A DNA stretch of 23,244 nt from assembly GCA_903921455.1 (NCBI GenBank), contig CAIXPZ010000314.1, positions 1 through 23,244 on the forward strand, read 5' to 3'. Each line of letters opens with the position of its first letter. Position 1 is the stretch's first letter. The DNA comes from an uncultured Verrucomicrobia subdivision 3 bacterium (GTDB lineage: Bacteria > Verrucomicrobiota > Verrucomicrobiae > Limisphaerales > UBA11358). The notes beneath the pieces were generated by a model. The model saw nothing but the letters and a program-made list of their open reading frames with translations. It made no database searches and had not been told where the DNA came from. Positions 15,293-22,768 of the stretch are shown in pieces. Position numbers and translations under genes: made by a program.

Positions 15293-16475
15293 CCGCCGCC
15301 TCGGGATACTCGAAGATTTTTCCCTCGAAGTTGCGGATCACCACGCGATCCGCGTTGTGGCTCAGGACGTATTCCGGACTGACCGGCACCTTGCCGCCGC
15401 CGCCGGGCGCGTCAATAACGTAGGTCGGCACGGCGTAGCCCGTGGTGTGGCCGCGCAATTTTTCCATGATCGCCAGCCCCTGGCGCACGCTGGCGCGCAG
15501 ATGGGCGGAACCGGCGATCAAATCGCACTGGTAAATGTAATAAGGCTTCACCCGGCACATGAGCAGCTTTTGCAGATGCGCTTTCATCACTTCCGCATCG
15601 TCGTTGACATGTTTGAGCAGCACCGTCTGGTTGCCGAGCGGGATGCCGGCATCCGCCAGGCGGCCGAGCGCGGCGCGCACTTCGGTGGTCAATTCGCGCG
15701 GATGATTCGAGTGGATGCTCAGGAAGAGCGGATGAAACTTTTTGAGCATGGCGCACAGCTCTGGCGTGATGCGCTGCGGCAGAAACGTCGGAATGCGCGA
15801 GCCGATCCGCAAAAATTCCACATGCGGAATCGCGCGCAGGCGGCTCAACAGGTGCTCCAGCTTGTCGTCGATCAAGAGCAGCGGATCGCCGCCGCTCAAG
15901 AGCACGTCGCGGATTTCCGGATGCGCCGCGATGTAGGCGATTTGCTTGTCGAATTCGGGATGGAAATCGTAGCCCGTCGCATTGCTGACGAGCCGCGAGC
16001 GCGTGCAGTAGCGGCAATACGCGGCGCAGCGATCCGTCACCAGAAACAAAACGCGGTCGGGATAGCGATGCACGAGGCCGGGCACCGGCGAGTGCGAATC
16101 CTCGCCGCACGGGTCGATCATCTCCCATGCCGCCGTGCGGGTCTCAGCAAACTTGGGAATGACCTGCAGCCGGATCGGACAGTTTTCATCCGCCGGATCG
16201 ATCAGGTTGAAAAAATACGGGGTGATGGCGAGCGCCAGCTTGGTGTTGGCCAGCTGCGCGCCGGCATGTTCCTCGGGCGTGAGCGTGGGGAGAAATTTCT
16301 GCAACTGCTCGACCGTGGTGATGCGGTGCTTGAGCTGCCAGCGCCAGTCGTGCCAGTCGGCTTCGGGAACGTCGCGCCAGTAGCCGCGCCCGGCGGAGGA
16401 GAAGTTTTTCAATGCTTGAAAGGAGCGACCCGAAGGCGGTTCCCCGTTGTCCCTGGATGAGTTTTCAGCCTGCAT
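15237..16475 (-). CDS. ablA: L-lysine 2,3-aminomutase, radical SAM/PLP enzyme
   Basis: This 412-residue protein has the radical SAM cluster C150-x3-C154-x2-C157 (CAAYCRYC), the PLP-binding lysine K362 in PGGGGKV, and the two Asp residues D318 (YQCDL) and D355 (VIDAPGGGG) that hold the epsilon-amino group of lysine in the Clostridium subterminale enzyme. All of these sit exactly 25 residues after their clostridial counterparts (C125/129/132, K337, D293, D330), which argues for lysine as substrate and against the shorter EF-P modifying EpmB type. It converts L-lysine to beta-lysine, used for the osmolyte N-epsilon-acetyl-beta-lysine or in lysine degradation. No acetyltransferase (ablB) is nearby. 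A near-consensus promoter precedes it, and the alpha/beta hydrolase gene overlaps its end. ATG at 16475 begins the protein; no Shine-Dalgarno is seen. Confidence 0.93.
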   Translation of the reverse strand: MQAENSSRDNGEPPSGRSFQALKNFSSAGRGYWRDVPEADWHDWRWQLKHRITTVEQLQKFLPTLTPEEHAGAQLANTKLALAITPYFFNLIDPADENCPIRLQVIPKFAETRTAAWEMIDPCGEDSHSPVPGLVHRYPDRVLFLVTDRCAAYCRYCTRSRLVSNATGYDFHPEFDKQIAYIAAHPEIRDVLLSGGDPLLLIDDKLEHLLSRLRAIPHVEFLRIGSRIPTFLPQRITPELCAMLKKFHPLFLSIHSNHPRELTTEVRAALGRLADAGIPLGNQTVLLKHVNDDAEVMKAHLQKLLMCRVKPYYIYQCDLIAGSAHLRASVRQGLAIMEKLRGHTTGYAVPTYVIDAPGGGGKVPVSPEYVLSHNADRVVIRNFEGKIFEYPEAADGTPLFPPPQAMEEPELV

Positions 16476-16489
16476 TTTTCGATAAGCGC

Positions 16490-16517
16490 ACTATAAGTCG
16501 GGTTTGCCGCCTGTCAA
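16490..16517 (-). promoter_or_regulatory. Promoter of ablA
   Basis: On the minus strand a perfect -35 TTGACA is followed after 16 bases by -10 TATAGT (5 of 6). The expected start lies only about 8-10 nt before the ablA ATG at 16475, so the leader is very short and leaves no room for a lysine riboswitch. Confidence 0.75.
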
Positions 16518-16526
16518 GTTGACCCA

Positions 16527-17876
16527 TTACGGCTGTAAAAGGTTCAAATCCGACGGCAACGGGCTCAACTTCAATTTGGCTTCCACCTCCCGCCGCCGCG
16601 CGTCCAAGGCATCGAGCTCCTTCACGGCAGCGCTCACCGCCGAAGACTGGCGCGAAAAAAACTTCTTGTGGGCGCCGAGATAATCCAACAGCACTTTGCG
16701 ATAGCCATCAGACAGACCCGCCAGCGCCGGGGTCAGCCGGAACTGGATCAATTCGAGATCCCGCAAGCGCGTCTGGATGATTTCCCCCTGCTGGCCGGGC
16801 GCAAACTTTTGGAGGACGGCCTGCAGCGACATTTCCGCATACGCCGGCAGGGCGTTGGACGAGGAGCGAATGTTCACGGGCACCACCAGCGCCGCATCCA
16901 GCTTTTCGCGGCTGATGGCGGGCGTCCAACGCGGGCCGGGAGCGCGGGCGGCAAAGCCGATGACGCGCAGCGCCCACCATTTTTCCACATCCAGCGGGCG
17001 GCGGAAATTTTCCCGGAACGCCTCGAAGAACGCCGCCTGCCAGTTTACGTGGGCCGGCAGCTTTGCCAGCAGCGCGCGCACCCTGGCCGGACCATTTTTC
17101 AAACTGAGCAAGTCGCGAACAAACAATTGCGCGCTGGCGAGATACACACCGTCGTCGTCGCCGTTCAACTGCGCATCGTTCGGCCAGCTCAATTGCTCAA
17201 AAGTCAGGGCGGGGAAATTTTGCAAGACCCGCCGGGACTCCGCAAGCGGGTCAATGCCACGTCGCTGGTTGTTGTGGCGGGTCAGGACAATGTCGTTCTC
17301 GATCTTGGTGGGCGCGGATAAAATGGTTGGCGTTTCGCCGGCGAGCATGATCTGCCGGGCCAGCCCGTCCACCAGCCATTCCGGCAGCACCGCCGACCGG
17401 CCGCTGACCGGTGCGTTCCGGTTGGCGATTTCCAGCAGCAACACGCCGCTCAAGGCGCGGGCGCAACGGGTGCGCGCGATCAGGTCCGGCAATTCCAACC
17501 GGTAATTCCAGGTGCGGATAAACGGTTGCGCGGCGATGAACACCGGCTCGTTGGTTGAACGCGCCGGGTGCAGCACGATAAAAACTTTCCCGCTCCACGC
17601 CGCATCGCCGGCGAAACCGAGTTCCCGCCACAGCGCCGCCTTGAAACGCTCGGCCGACACCGCCAGCAGCGACGGTTCCAGCCGGAGCAGCTCCGCGTTG
17701 GTGCCGGCATCCGGCCGGCGCGGAAAGGGATGATTGTCCGGCGTCAGGGAGACGATGAATTGCCCGGACACGCTGTGCGTGGCCGCCGGCGCGGCCAACG
17801 CCGATTGACCGCGGGCGGCGGCCAGGAGTGACAACAGGCCGGCGGCCAGCGCGCAGAGCGTGCGCGAGCGGTTCAT
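16527..17876 (-). CDS. Secreted protein of unknown function, possibly a degenerate peptidase-MA relative
   Basis: This 449-residue protein has a signal peptide (about residues 1-28, LCALAAGLLSLLAAARG). No family is recognised with confidence. A central LLLEIANRNAP...VLPEWLVDGLARQI looks like the region after the zinc-binding helix of gluzincin (peptidase MA) proteins, where P-E-W-L-x-x-G-L-A follows HExxH, but no HExxH is present here, so a catalytic protease is unlikely. The C-terminal 60 residues are helical and charged (AAVKELDALDARRREVEAKL), possibly coiled coil. Its ATG overlaps the stop of the FmdB-like gene by four bases (ATGA), so the two are translated together. The upstream neighbours (coiled-coil protein, periplasmic prolyl isomerase) also suggest an envelope role. 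Confidence 0.7.
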   Translation of the reverse strand: MNRSRTLCALAAGLLSLLAAARGQSALAAPAATHSVSGQFIVSLTPDNHPFPRRPDAGTNAELLRLEPSLLAVSAERFKAALWRELGFAGDAAWSGKVFIVLHPARSTNEPVFIAAQPFIRTWNYRLELPDLIARTRCARALSGVLLLEIANRNAPVSGRSAVLPEWLVDGLARQIMLAGETPTILSAPTKIENDIVLTRHNNQRRGIDPLAESRRVLQNFPALTFEQLSWPNDAQLNGDDDGVYLASAQLFVRDLLSLKNGPARVRALLAKLPAHVNWQAAFFEAFRENFRRPLDVEKWWALRVIGFAARAPGPRWTPAISREKLDAALVVPVNIRSSSNALPAYAEMSLQAVLQKFAPGQQGEIIQTRLRDLELIQFRLTPALAGLSDGYRKVLLDYLGAHKKFFSRQSSAVSAAVKELDALDARRREVEAKLKLSPLPSDLNLLQP

Positions 17877-18184
17877 TTTTTTTCCGGCTTGGGGGCGGCC
17901 TTCGCTGCCGGCTTGGCCTCGGGCTTGGCCTCGGCCTTGGCGGGCGCGGCATCTTTTTTCGCCGCCTGCTTGTAGCCTTCACTGCGATAATCCGTGATGT
18001 AAAAACCGCCGCCCTTGAAGAGCAGGCCGGTGCCGGCGCTGATTTTCTTGACCACCTTGCCGCGCCCCCATTTTTTCTTAGCGCACAGTTCCTGCGGACA
18101 GATTTTCAACGCCGGGGCGGACATGGAAAGGCGGGCCTCGAAATCATGGCCGCACTTGTCGCAATGATATTCGTAGGTGGGCAT
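17873..18184 (-). CDS. FmdB-family zinc-ribbon protein
   Basis: This 103-residue protein begins MPTYEYHCDKCGHDFEA, the diagnostic start of the FmdB/CxxC_CXXC_SSSS regulatory zinc-ribbon family, and keeps the GTGLLFKGGGFYITDYR segment characteristic of it. The first knuckle CDKC is intact. The second is unusual: CPQELC has four residues between the cysteines instead of the usual two, and a Lys/Gly stretch follows. The last 30 residues are a low-complexity Lys/Ala/Pro/Glu tail (KAEAKPEAKPAAKAAPKPEKK-like). FmdB proteins were named from a putative regulator of the methylotroph formamidase operon; their biochemical role is poorly known. ATG at 18184 is the family start. It lies 35 nt after the coiled-coil gene and overlaps the next gene by four bases. 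Confidence 0.88.
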   Translation of the reverse strand: MPTYEYHCDKCGHDFEARLSMSAPALKICPQELCAKKKWGRGKVVKKISAGTGLLFKGGGFYITDYRSEGYKQAAKKDAAPAKAEAKPEAKPAAKAAPKPEKK

Positions 18185-18219
18185 GGCAGCTCGTCAACAA
18201 TCCGCAAAGGCCGCAGCCG

Positions 18220-18981
18220 TCAATGCGCCGGCGCGTTGGTCGGCGCGCCGAGCGGGGGAATGACTTTCACCGAGCCGTCGGAACCGACTTCCACATTGAG
18301 GCCATAGCCCGGCGTGCTGACGGAAGCGGTCGGCACCGATTTTTCAATGAGCAACTGCGCGCCTTTTTTCTGGCTGTTGTCATTTTTCATGAACTGCAGG
18401 CGGCGGGCGACAAAGAGGTCGGTCTTGATTTTTTTGACCTGCTGGCGGAGTTCGTCCAGATCGTTGAACTTGTGCTCGATCTCGGCTTTTTGCGCCATCT
18501 GTTTCTGCAGTTCCTGCTGGAGATAGGCGTTGTTGTTCTGCGAGGCGGCCAGCTGGCTGCGCGTGTCTTGAATCAGCAAATCCAGCTTGGCGATGGTATT
18601 GGTGAGTTCGCCGGCGCGCTGATCCAGCACCTTGTTCTCGGTTTCGAGATCGACGATGCGGGTGTTGAGATTGGTGATCTGCCCCTGCGCGGTGGCGAGC
18701 GACGCCTTGGTGCTGGCGATGGTCACCGTGGCGGCGGCGAGGCTGTTGGAGAACTCGGACGCCTGCTGCTGGCTCGCCGCCAGATCGTTCGTCAGCATGA
18801 GATTCACCTGGTTCAGATCGTTAATCTTCAGGTTGGCGTTCACCACCTGGTTGGAAAAGTCCACGATGGAGCTCAGATCGGCCACATGCTGATCCTCCCC
18901 CTGTTTCTTTACGGCAAAAAGCCCGATGAGCAAGCCGGCGCAGGCGACGGCCAAAATAACGATTACAATCTTTAGCTTCAT
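18220..18981 (-). CDS. Membrane-anchored coiled-coil protein
   Basis: This 253-residue protein has one N-terminal hydrophobic helix (about residues 3-24, IVIVILAVACAGLLIGLFAV) followed by a basic KK, then about 150 residues of heptad-patterned sequence rich in Leu, Asn, Gln and Thr (NQVVNANLKINDLNQVN, TNLNTRIVDLETENKVLDQR, LQQELQKQMAQKAEIEHK), predicted as a long coiled coil. The C-terminal 50 residues are non-helical, with a repeated Val/Gly pattern (YGLNVEVGSDGSVKVIPP) and the tail GAPTNAPAH. No family is recognised. It is probably a bitopic envelope protein with the coiled coil in the periplasm. It lies 43 nt after the prolyl isomerase gene and 35 nt before the FmdB-like gene, so it is likely part of the same transcript. 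Confidence 0.8.
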   Translation of the reverse strand: MKLKIVIVILAVACAGLLIGLFAVKKQGEDQHVADLSSIVDFSNQVVNANLKINDLNQVNLMLTNDLAASQQQASEFSNSLAAATVTIASTKASLATAQGQITNLNTRIVDLETENKVLDQRAGELTNTIAKLDLLIQDTRSQLAASQNNNAYLQQELQKQMAQKAEIEHKFNDLDELRQQVKKIKTDLFVARRLQFMKNDNSQKKGAQLLIEKSVPTASVSTPGYGLNVEVGSDGSVKVIPPLGAPTNAPAH

Positions 18982-19024
18982 AATATTGAATTTGTCCGCC
19001 TGCGCCGCTGCATGTCAAGACCGC

Positions 19025-20158
19025 TTACTTGGTTGCCTCGGGGGCGGCCGCGCCGGCGCCGGCGGCACCAGCGGCCTCCGCCTGGGCGCGGACGCTTTCA
19101 TCCAAAGCCTTGAGCGACGGGTCGGTGACTTCCACGTTCAATTCGGCGCGCAGCTTTTTGACGTAATCCGGCGCGAGCTCCTTGATCTTCTGCGATTCGA
19201 CTTCGCTTTTGCAAATCTCGGCAACCGTCTTGTTGACCTGCGGCAGCGTGTCCGTGAACGCGTATTTCTTGGCCGCCGTCTTGTCAATGCTCTTGAGGAT
19301 GTGATAGCCGAACTGCGTGGTGATGACGTCGCTGACCTGGTTGTTCGTCATGGAAAACGCGGTGGCCTCAAACTCCGGCACCATCTGGCCCCGGGCGAAT
19401 TCCGGCAACTCCCCGCCGTTCACCTTGGAGCCGGGGTCTTCTGAATACTGCTTGGCCAGCGTGGCGAAATCCGCGCCGGCGCGGATCTGCTTGAGCAGGT
19501 CGTCCGCCTGCTTCCGCTTGGCGGCGACGCTGTTGGTCGGCAACGGCGTGCGCGTGGCCGGGTCCACCGTCATCAGCAGGATGTGGCGCACGTGGGCCAT
19601 TTCGGGCTGTTCAAACTCCGCCGTATGCTTGGCGTAAAACGCCTTGGCGTCGTCATCCGAGACGGCAATGTTCAGCTCCCGCTTGAGCGTGGCCTTGGCG
19701 GTCGCCTCCTGCGTGGCCTTGGCGCGCAGTTCGTCCACCGTCATGCCGACGGCCTTGAGCTGGCGATCGAAGGCTTCGGCCGAGCCAAAACGCTTGATCA
19801 GGTTCGTGTATTGCAAATCCGCCTCGGCGGCCCCGGCGGCGCGGTCGGCCGGCGTCGCCTTCTGCAGGAGCGACTGGATGGTGATCAGCTGGTTCAAGAT
19901 GGCCACGGAAAATTCCGGCGGCAGCTGCTGACCCTGCGCGGCGGCATTGGCCTTAGCGCCGGTCATCACCTGGTCCATCTCGCTCTGCTTGATCTCAAAG
20001 CCCTTGCCCTTGACGATGACAGGGTCGCCGAACAGCGCCTTCATGGCCGCTTCGGGACTGGTGTTGGTGCCCGCTGGCAAGGTCACCGGTTGCGTTACGG
20101 CCATGGCGGAAATCACACCGGCCATCAGCGCGGCGGACAGGGACAATTTTAATTTCAT
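19025..20158 (-). CDS. Periplasmic parvulin-type peptidyl-prolyl isomerase (SurA/PrsA-like)
   Basis: This 377-residue protein has a signal peptide (MKLKLSLSAALMAGVISAMA). Residues about 45-175 form a helical SurA-N-like chaperone domain (LNQLITIQSLLQKA, FDRQLKAVGMTVDELRAKA). Residues about 190-290 are a PPIC rotamase domain: VRHILLMTV, a run of helix, FATLAKQYSEDPGSKVNGGELPEF, and PEFEATAF...TQFGYHILKS. The Ala-rich tail ends APEATK. It probably assists folding of exported and outer membrane proteins. One parvulin domain is present, where E. coli SurA has two. Translation starts at ATG 20158, 46 nt after the serA stop, with no clear Shine-Dalgarno. Being between serA and other envelope genes, it may be read from the serA promoter. 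Confidence 0.9.
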   Translation of the reverse strand: MKLKLSLSAALMAGVISAMAVTQPVTLPAGTNTSPEAAMKALFGDPVIVKGKGFEIKQSEMDQVMTGAKANAAAQGQQLPPEFSVAILNQLITIQSLLQKATPADRAAGAAEADLQYTNLIKRFGSAEAFDRQLKAVGMTVDELRAKATQEATAKATLKRELNIAVSDDDAKAFYAKHTAEFEQPEMAHVRHILLMTVDPATRTPLPTNSVAAKRKQADDLLKQIRAGADFATLAKQYSEDPGSKVNGGELPEFARGQMVPEFEATAFSMTNNQVSDVITTQFGYHILKSIDKTAAKKYAFTDTLPQVNKTVAEICKSEVESQKIKELAPDYVKKLRAELNVEVTDPSLKALDESVRAQAEAAGAAGAGAAAPEATK

Positions 20159-20204
20159 TTGGTCGATTTGGACTGACTAGTTTCGTTTTGGTTCAAAAAC
20201 AGAG

Positions 20205-21803
20205 TTATAACCTTACCACTTTCACATTGCTGATGTCATGGTCTTTTTGCAATTCATCCAGCACGGCCGGCGGCGGCTCGCTGTCGAGGCTCAGCACCGT
20301 CAACGCCAGACCGCCCGCCGTGTCGCGGCCGAGGCTCATGCTCGCGATGTTCACCTTGTGCTTCGCCAGCAGCGTGCCGAGGTGGCCGACGATGCCCGGC
20401 TTGTCCGCGTTGTTGAGCAACAGCAGCGTGCCCGTCACCGGAATCTCCACCGACTGGCTGAACAGCCGCACGATGCGCGGGTTGTTCGGCGAGCCGAAGA
20501 ACGTGCCGCCCGCCGAGATCAGTTTGCTCGCCCCGCTGAACACCTGGACGTGCACCCATTCGTTGAACGTCACCGGCTCGTCCGATTTCTTTTCCTCGAC
20601 GGTGATGCCGATGCTCTGCGCCACGCTGCGGACATTGACGTTGTTCACGTCCTTCAGATTGCTCGTGGACAAAAAGCCGCGCAGGATCGCGCGCGTGACC
20701 GGGTCGATGTTCGGCAGGAGCCGCGCATGACCGCCGTAGGTGATGTGCAATTTGTCGGCCCCGGCCGGCGCCAGCTGCGCGAGCAGCTTGCCCAGCGCCT
20801 CGCCCAGCGGCAGATACGGCTTCACCTGCTCGTAGGTCTTCGCGTCGAGATACGGCAGGTTCACCGCGTTGCGCACTTCGCCGGTGAGCAGATAGCCGGC
20901 GATGACTTCGGCCACTTCGATGCCGCATTTTTCCTGCGCCTCTTCCGTGCTCGCGCCGAGGTGCGGCGTGAGGATGAGATTGGCCTGCTTGCGATACGGG
21001 TGATCCGCCGGCAGCGGTTCCACGGCGAAAACGTCCAAGGCCGCGCCCGCGACCTTGTTCGATTCCAGCGCCGCGATGAGATCCGTCTCCGAAATGATTT
21101 CGCCGCGGGCGCAATTCACAATCTTCACGCCGGGCTTCATCTTGGCGAATGCCGCTGCGTTCAACATCTCCTTGGTCTCCTTCGTCACCGGCATGTGCAC
21201 GGTGATGAAATCCGCCACGCGATACACCGCATCCAAGTCCGCCGCGAACTCCGCGCCAATGGCTTTCGCGCGGTCTTCCGTAAGATAGGGATCGTAAGCC
21301 ACCACGCGCATGCCAAAGGCGATGGCGCGCTTGGCCACTTCCGTGCCGATACGACCCATGCCCAGCACGCCGAGCGTCTTGCCCTGCAGTTCCACGCCCT
21401 GGAACAATTTGCGGTCCCACTTGCCCGCAATCATCGTCGCGTGGGCCTGCGGCACCTTGCGCGCGAGCGAGAGCAGCATGGTGAAGGTCAATTCCGCCGT
21501 GGTGACCGTGTTGCCGCCGGGGGTGTTCATTACCACCACGCCGTGCTGCGTGCCGGCGTCAATATCCACGTTGTCCACGCCCACGCCGGCGCGGCCGACC
21601 ACGCGCAACGCCTTGGCCGCCTCGATGACCTTCTTGGTCACCTTGGTCTCGGAGCGCACCACCAACGCCGTTGCATCCGCCACGAGGGGGAGCAGTTCCG
21701 CCTCGGACAAACGCTTGGGCAGGACGACGACGTTGAATTCCGGGCGCGCTTGCAACAGGGCAATGCCCTTGGGCGAGATGGGGTCGCAGATGATGATTTT
21801 CAT
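20205..21803 (-). CDS. serA: D-3-phosphoglycerate dehydrogenase
   Basis: This enzyme oxidises 3-phosphoglycerate with NAD+ as the first step of serine synthesis. At 532 residues it is the long (type I) form: substrate domain at the N-terminus, Rossmann NAD-binding domain with G148-x-G150-x2-G153 (VLGMGRIG), catalytic NCARGEII (Arg) and PHLGASTEEAQ (His), then an allosteric-substrate-binding domain (about residues 315-450) and a C-terminal ACT domain (about 455-532, GTLLLLNNADKPGIVGHLGTLLAKHKVN), probably allowing feedback by serine. A good promoter lies just upstream and the leader is about 20 nt, with no Shine-Dalgarno. ATG at 21803 starts the canonical MKIIICDPIS. It heads a minus-strand series of envelope genes. 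Confidence 0.96.
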   Translation of the reverse strand: MKIIICDPISPKGIALLQARPEFNVVVLPKRLSEAELLPLVADATALVVRSETKVTKKVIEAAKALRVVGRAGVGVDNVDIDAGTQHGVVVMNTPGGNTVTTAELTFTMLLSLARKVPQAHATMIAGKWDRKLFQGVELQGKTLGVLGMGRIGTEVAKRAIAFGMRVVAYDPYLTEDRAKAIGAEFAADLDAVYRVADFITVHMPVTKETKEMLNAAAFAKMKPGVKIVNCARGEIISETDLIAALESNKVAGAALDVFAVEPLPADHPYRKQANLILTPHLGASTEEAQEKCGIEVAEVIAGYLLTGEVRNAVNLPYLDAKTYEQVKPYLPLGEALGKLLAQLAPAGADKLHITYGGHARLLPNIDPVTRAILRGFLSTSNLKDVNNVNVRSVAQSIGITVEEKKSDEPVTFNEWVHVQVFSGASKLISAGGTFFGSPNNPRIVRLFSQSVEIPVTGTLLLLNNADKPGIVGHLGTLLAKHKVNIASMSLGRDTAGGLALTVLSLDSEPPPAVLDELQKDHDISNVKVVRL

Positions 21804-21830
21804 AAATTGGTAAAATCCAAATGGACGACA

Positions 21831-21859
21831 AGTCTAGTTTGCCGCACACGCCGGGTCAA
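21831..21859 (-). promoter_or_regulatory. Promoter of serA
   Basis: On the minus strand -35 TTGACC (5 of 6) and -10 TAGACT (4 of 6) are separated by 17 bases. The start site would be about 20 nt before the serA ATG. The remaining gap to 21980 shows nothing else. Confidence 0.55.
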
Positions 21860-21980
21860 ACCGCGAATCAACGCCGGAGCAGATAGTCGCAAGCTTAATC
21901 CTGAAGTTAACCCCGAAACAAAACGTCCCCGGCGGATGGGCGCTAAATCCTTTGTCGCACTACAAATGTGAAACTAAACA

Positions 21981-22337
21981 TCATGGCTGTCTCAACCTCC
22001 TTCTGACGATAAAAATTGCGGCTATCTGCCAAAAAATACCTATGGCAGCAAGATCAACAAAATCCCGAACCTCAATACCGGTTTTTGTATTGACCTCGCT
22101 CTCTGATGCCGCACTCCTTTCTGCCAAAAATAAAATACCGAGCCATCTATCTGTAGTGAGCTGCCACTTCCCGCTCACAACATTTGTAACGAAAGTGTCA
22201 AACTTCTGCCGATGCCCTGACTCACGCTGGATGTCTTCGTAACGCTGAATGTTCTGCGAGAGAATGAAAGCGGTGATGCCGACAATCGCAAAAACAATGC
22301 TGGGAGCAAGTAAGATGGCGATGTCCCGATTTTTCAA
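21981..22337 (-). CDS. Small membrane protein of unknown function
   Basis: This 118-residue protein has two predicted membrane helices: about residues 7-27 (IAILLAPSIVFAIVGITAFIL) and about 93-110 (LAAIGIFWQIAAIFIV, followed by RRRLR). The loop between them (about 65 residues) is polar and contains KFDTFVTNVVSGKWQLTTDRW. No family is recognised. The start is not firm: the reading frame opens with TTG (LKNRD) at 22337, and no ATG lies near. Base composition appears more AT-rich than neighbouring genes, which may hint at later acquisition, but this was not measured. Coding status rests on two well-formed helices with positive-inside flanks; it could still be spurious. Confidence 0.55.
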   Translation of the reverse strand: MKNRDIAILLAPSIVFAIVGITAFILSQNIQRYEDIQRESGHRQKFDTFVTNVVSGKWQLTTDRWLGILFLAERSAASESEVNTKTGIEVRDFVDLAAIGIFWQIAAIFIVRRRLRQP

Positions 22338-22482
22338 AGCGCGTAATGATGCCTAACTATTAATTGTCTTGAAGTTTTGCGGCCTATTCCAATTCATGTT
22401 TCGATGTTAGGGCGGGTTTCCGCACCTGTCCAACGGTTTATGGCACCGGTGACCCGTTCAGCCGCCCCGCCTACTTGGTTGA

Positions 22483-22626
22483 GTGACCAAACACGCTTGT
22501 TCGGTCATCATCCCAGCTGAATCAGAGATCAATCCAGCTGGATCGCTAACCAATCCATATGGATATGCAACTGATCCTTACGGATACGCGACTAATCCAC
22601 CTCGATGGATGGCCCATCCAGGGTAA
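22483..22626 (+). CDS. Possible 47-residue protein made of proline-containing heptapeptide repeats
   Basis: A frame opens with GTG at 22483, directly after an in-frame TGA, and ends TAA at 22624-22626. It reads MT, then heptads KHACSVI, IPAESEI, NPAGSLT, NPYGYAT, DPYGYAT, NPPRWMA, then HPG. Proline holds position 2 in five successive heptads and in the terminal HPG. The two best-matching heptads differ at five bases; four are synonymous third positions and the fifth gives Asn/Asp. That pattern suggests past or present selection on protein. No Shine-Dalgarno is visible, the start is a guess, and no similar protein is known to me. It could equally be a fragment of a dispersed repeat element. 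Confidence 0.3.
   Translation: MTKHACSVIIPAESEINPAGSLTNPYGYATDPYGYATNPPRWMAHPG
22510..22614 (+). repeat. Five phased 21-bp tandem repeats with ATCC/GGAT dyads
   Basis: Units start at 22510, 22531, 22552, 22573 and 22594, each exactly 21 bp. Units 2 and 3 contain perfect 12-bp palindromes (ATCCAGCTGGAT and ATCCATATGGAT). Unit 4 keeps the ATCC/GGAT arms, and unit 5 has ATCCA/TGGAT with a 6-base centre. Two weaker units in the same phase may precede them (22468 and 22489), and GGATGGCCCATCC closes the array. Confidence 0.8.
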
Positions 22627-22768
22627 AAAACGTCTCATTCTGATGCATTTGGCTTGAGAAAAGGCGGTGGTGGGGAGTTGCGCCGCCGGTTGCCCGTCGG
22701 TAACGAGCCGTTGCGCGCGGTGGGGTGGGCAGTCCTCTGTCCGCCGAACGCCTCGGTTTGCCAACGAC

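Noticed and set aside
16476..16526. Lysine riboswitch in front of ablA
   Set aside because: The promoter leaves a leader of only about 10 nt, far too short for the roughly 170-nt element.
20238..21971. 577-residue plus-strand frame, and the 388-residue minus frame at 20254-21420
   Set aside because: Both are shadows of serA, which is unambiguous; the shadow proteins are Arg/His- or Gly/Arg-rich without motifs.
22510..22614. CRISPR array
   Set aside because: The 21-bp units abut without spacers and vary in sequence; no cas gene is present.
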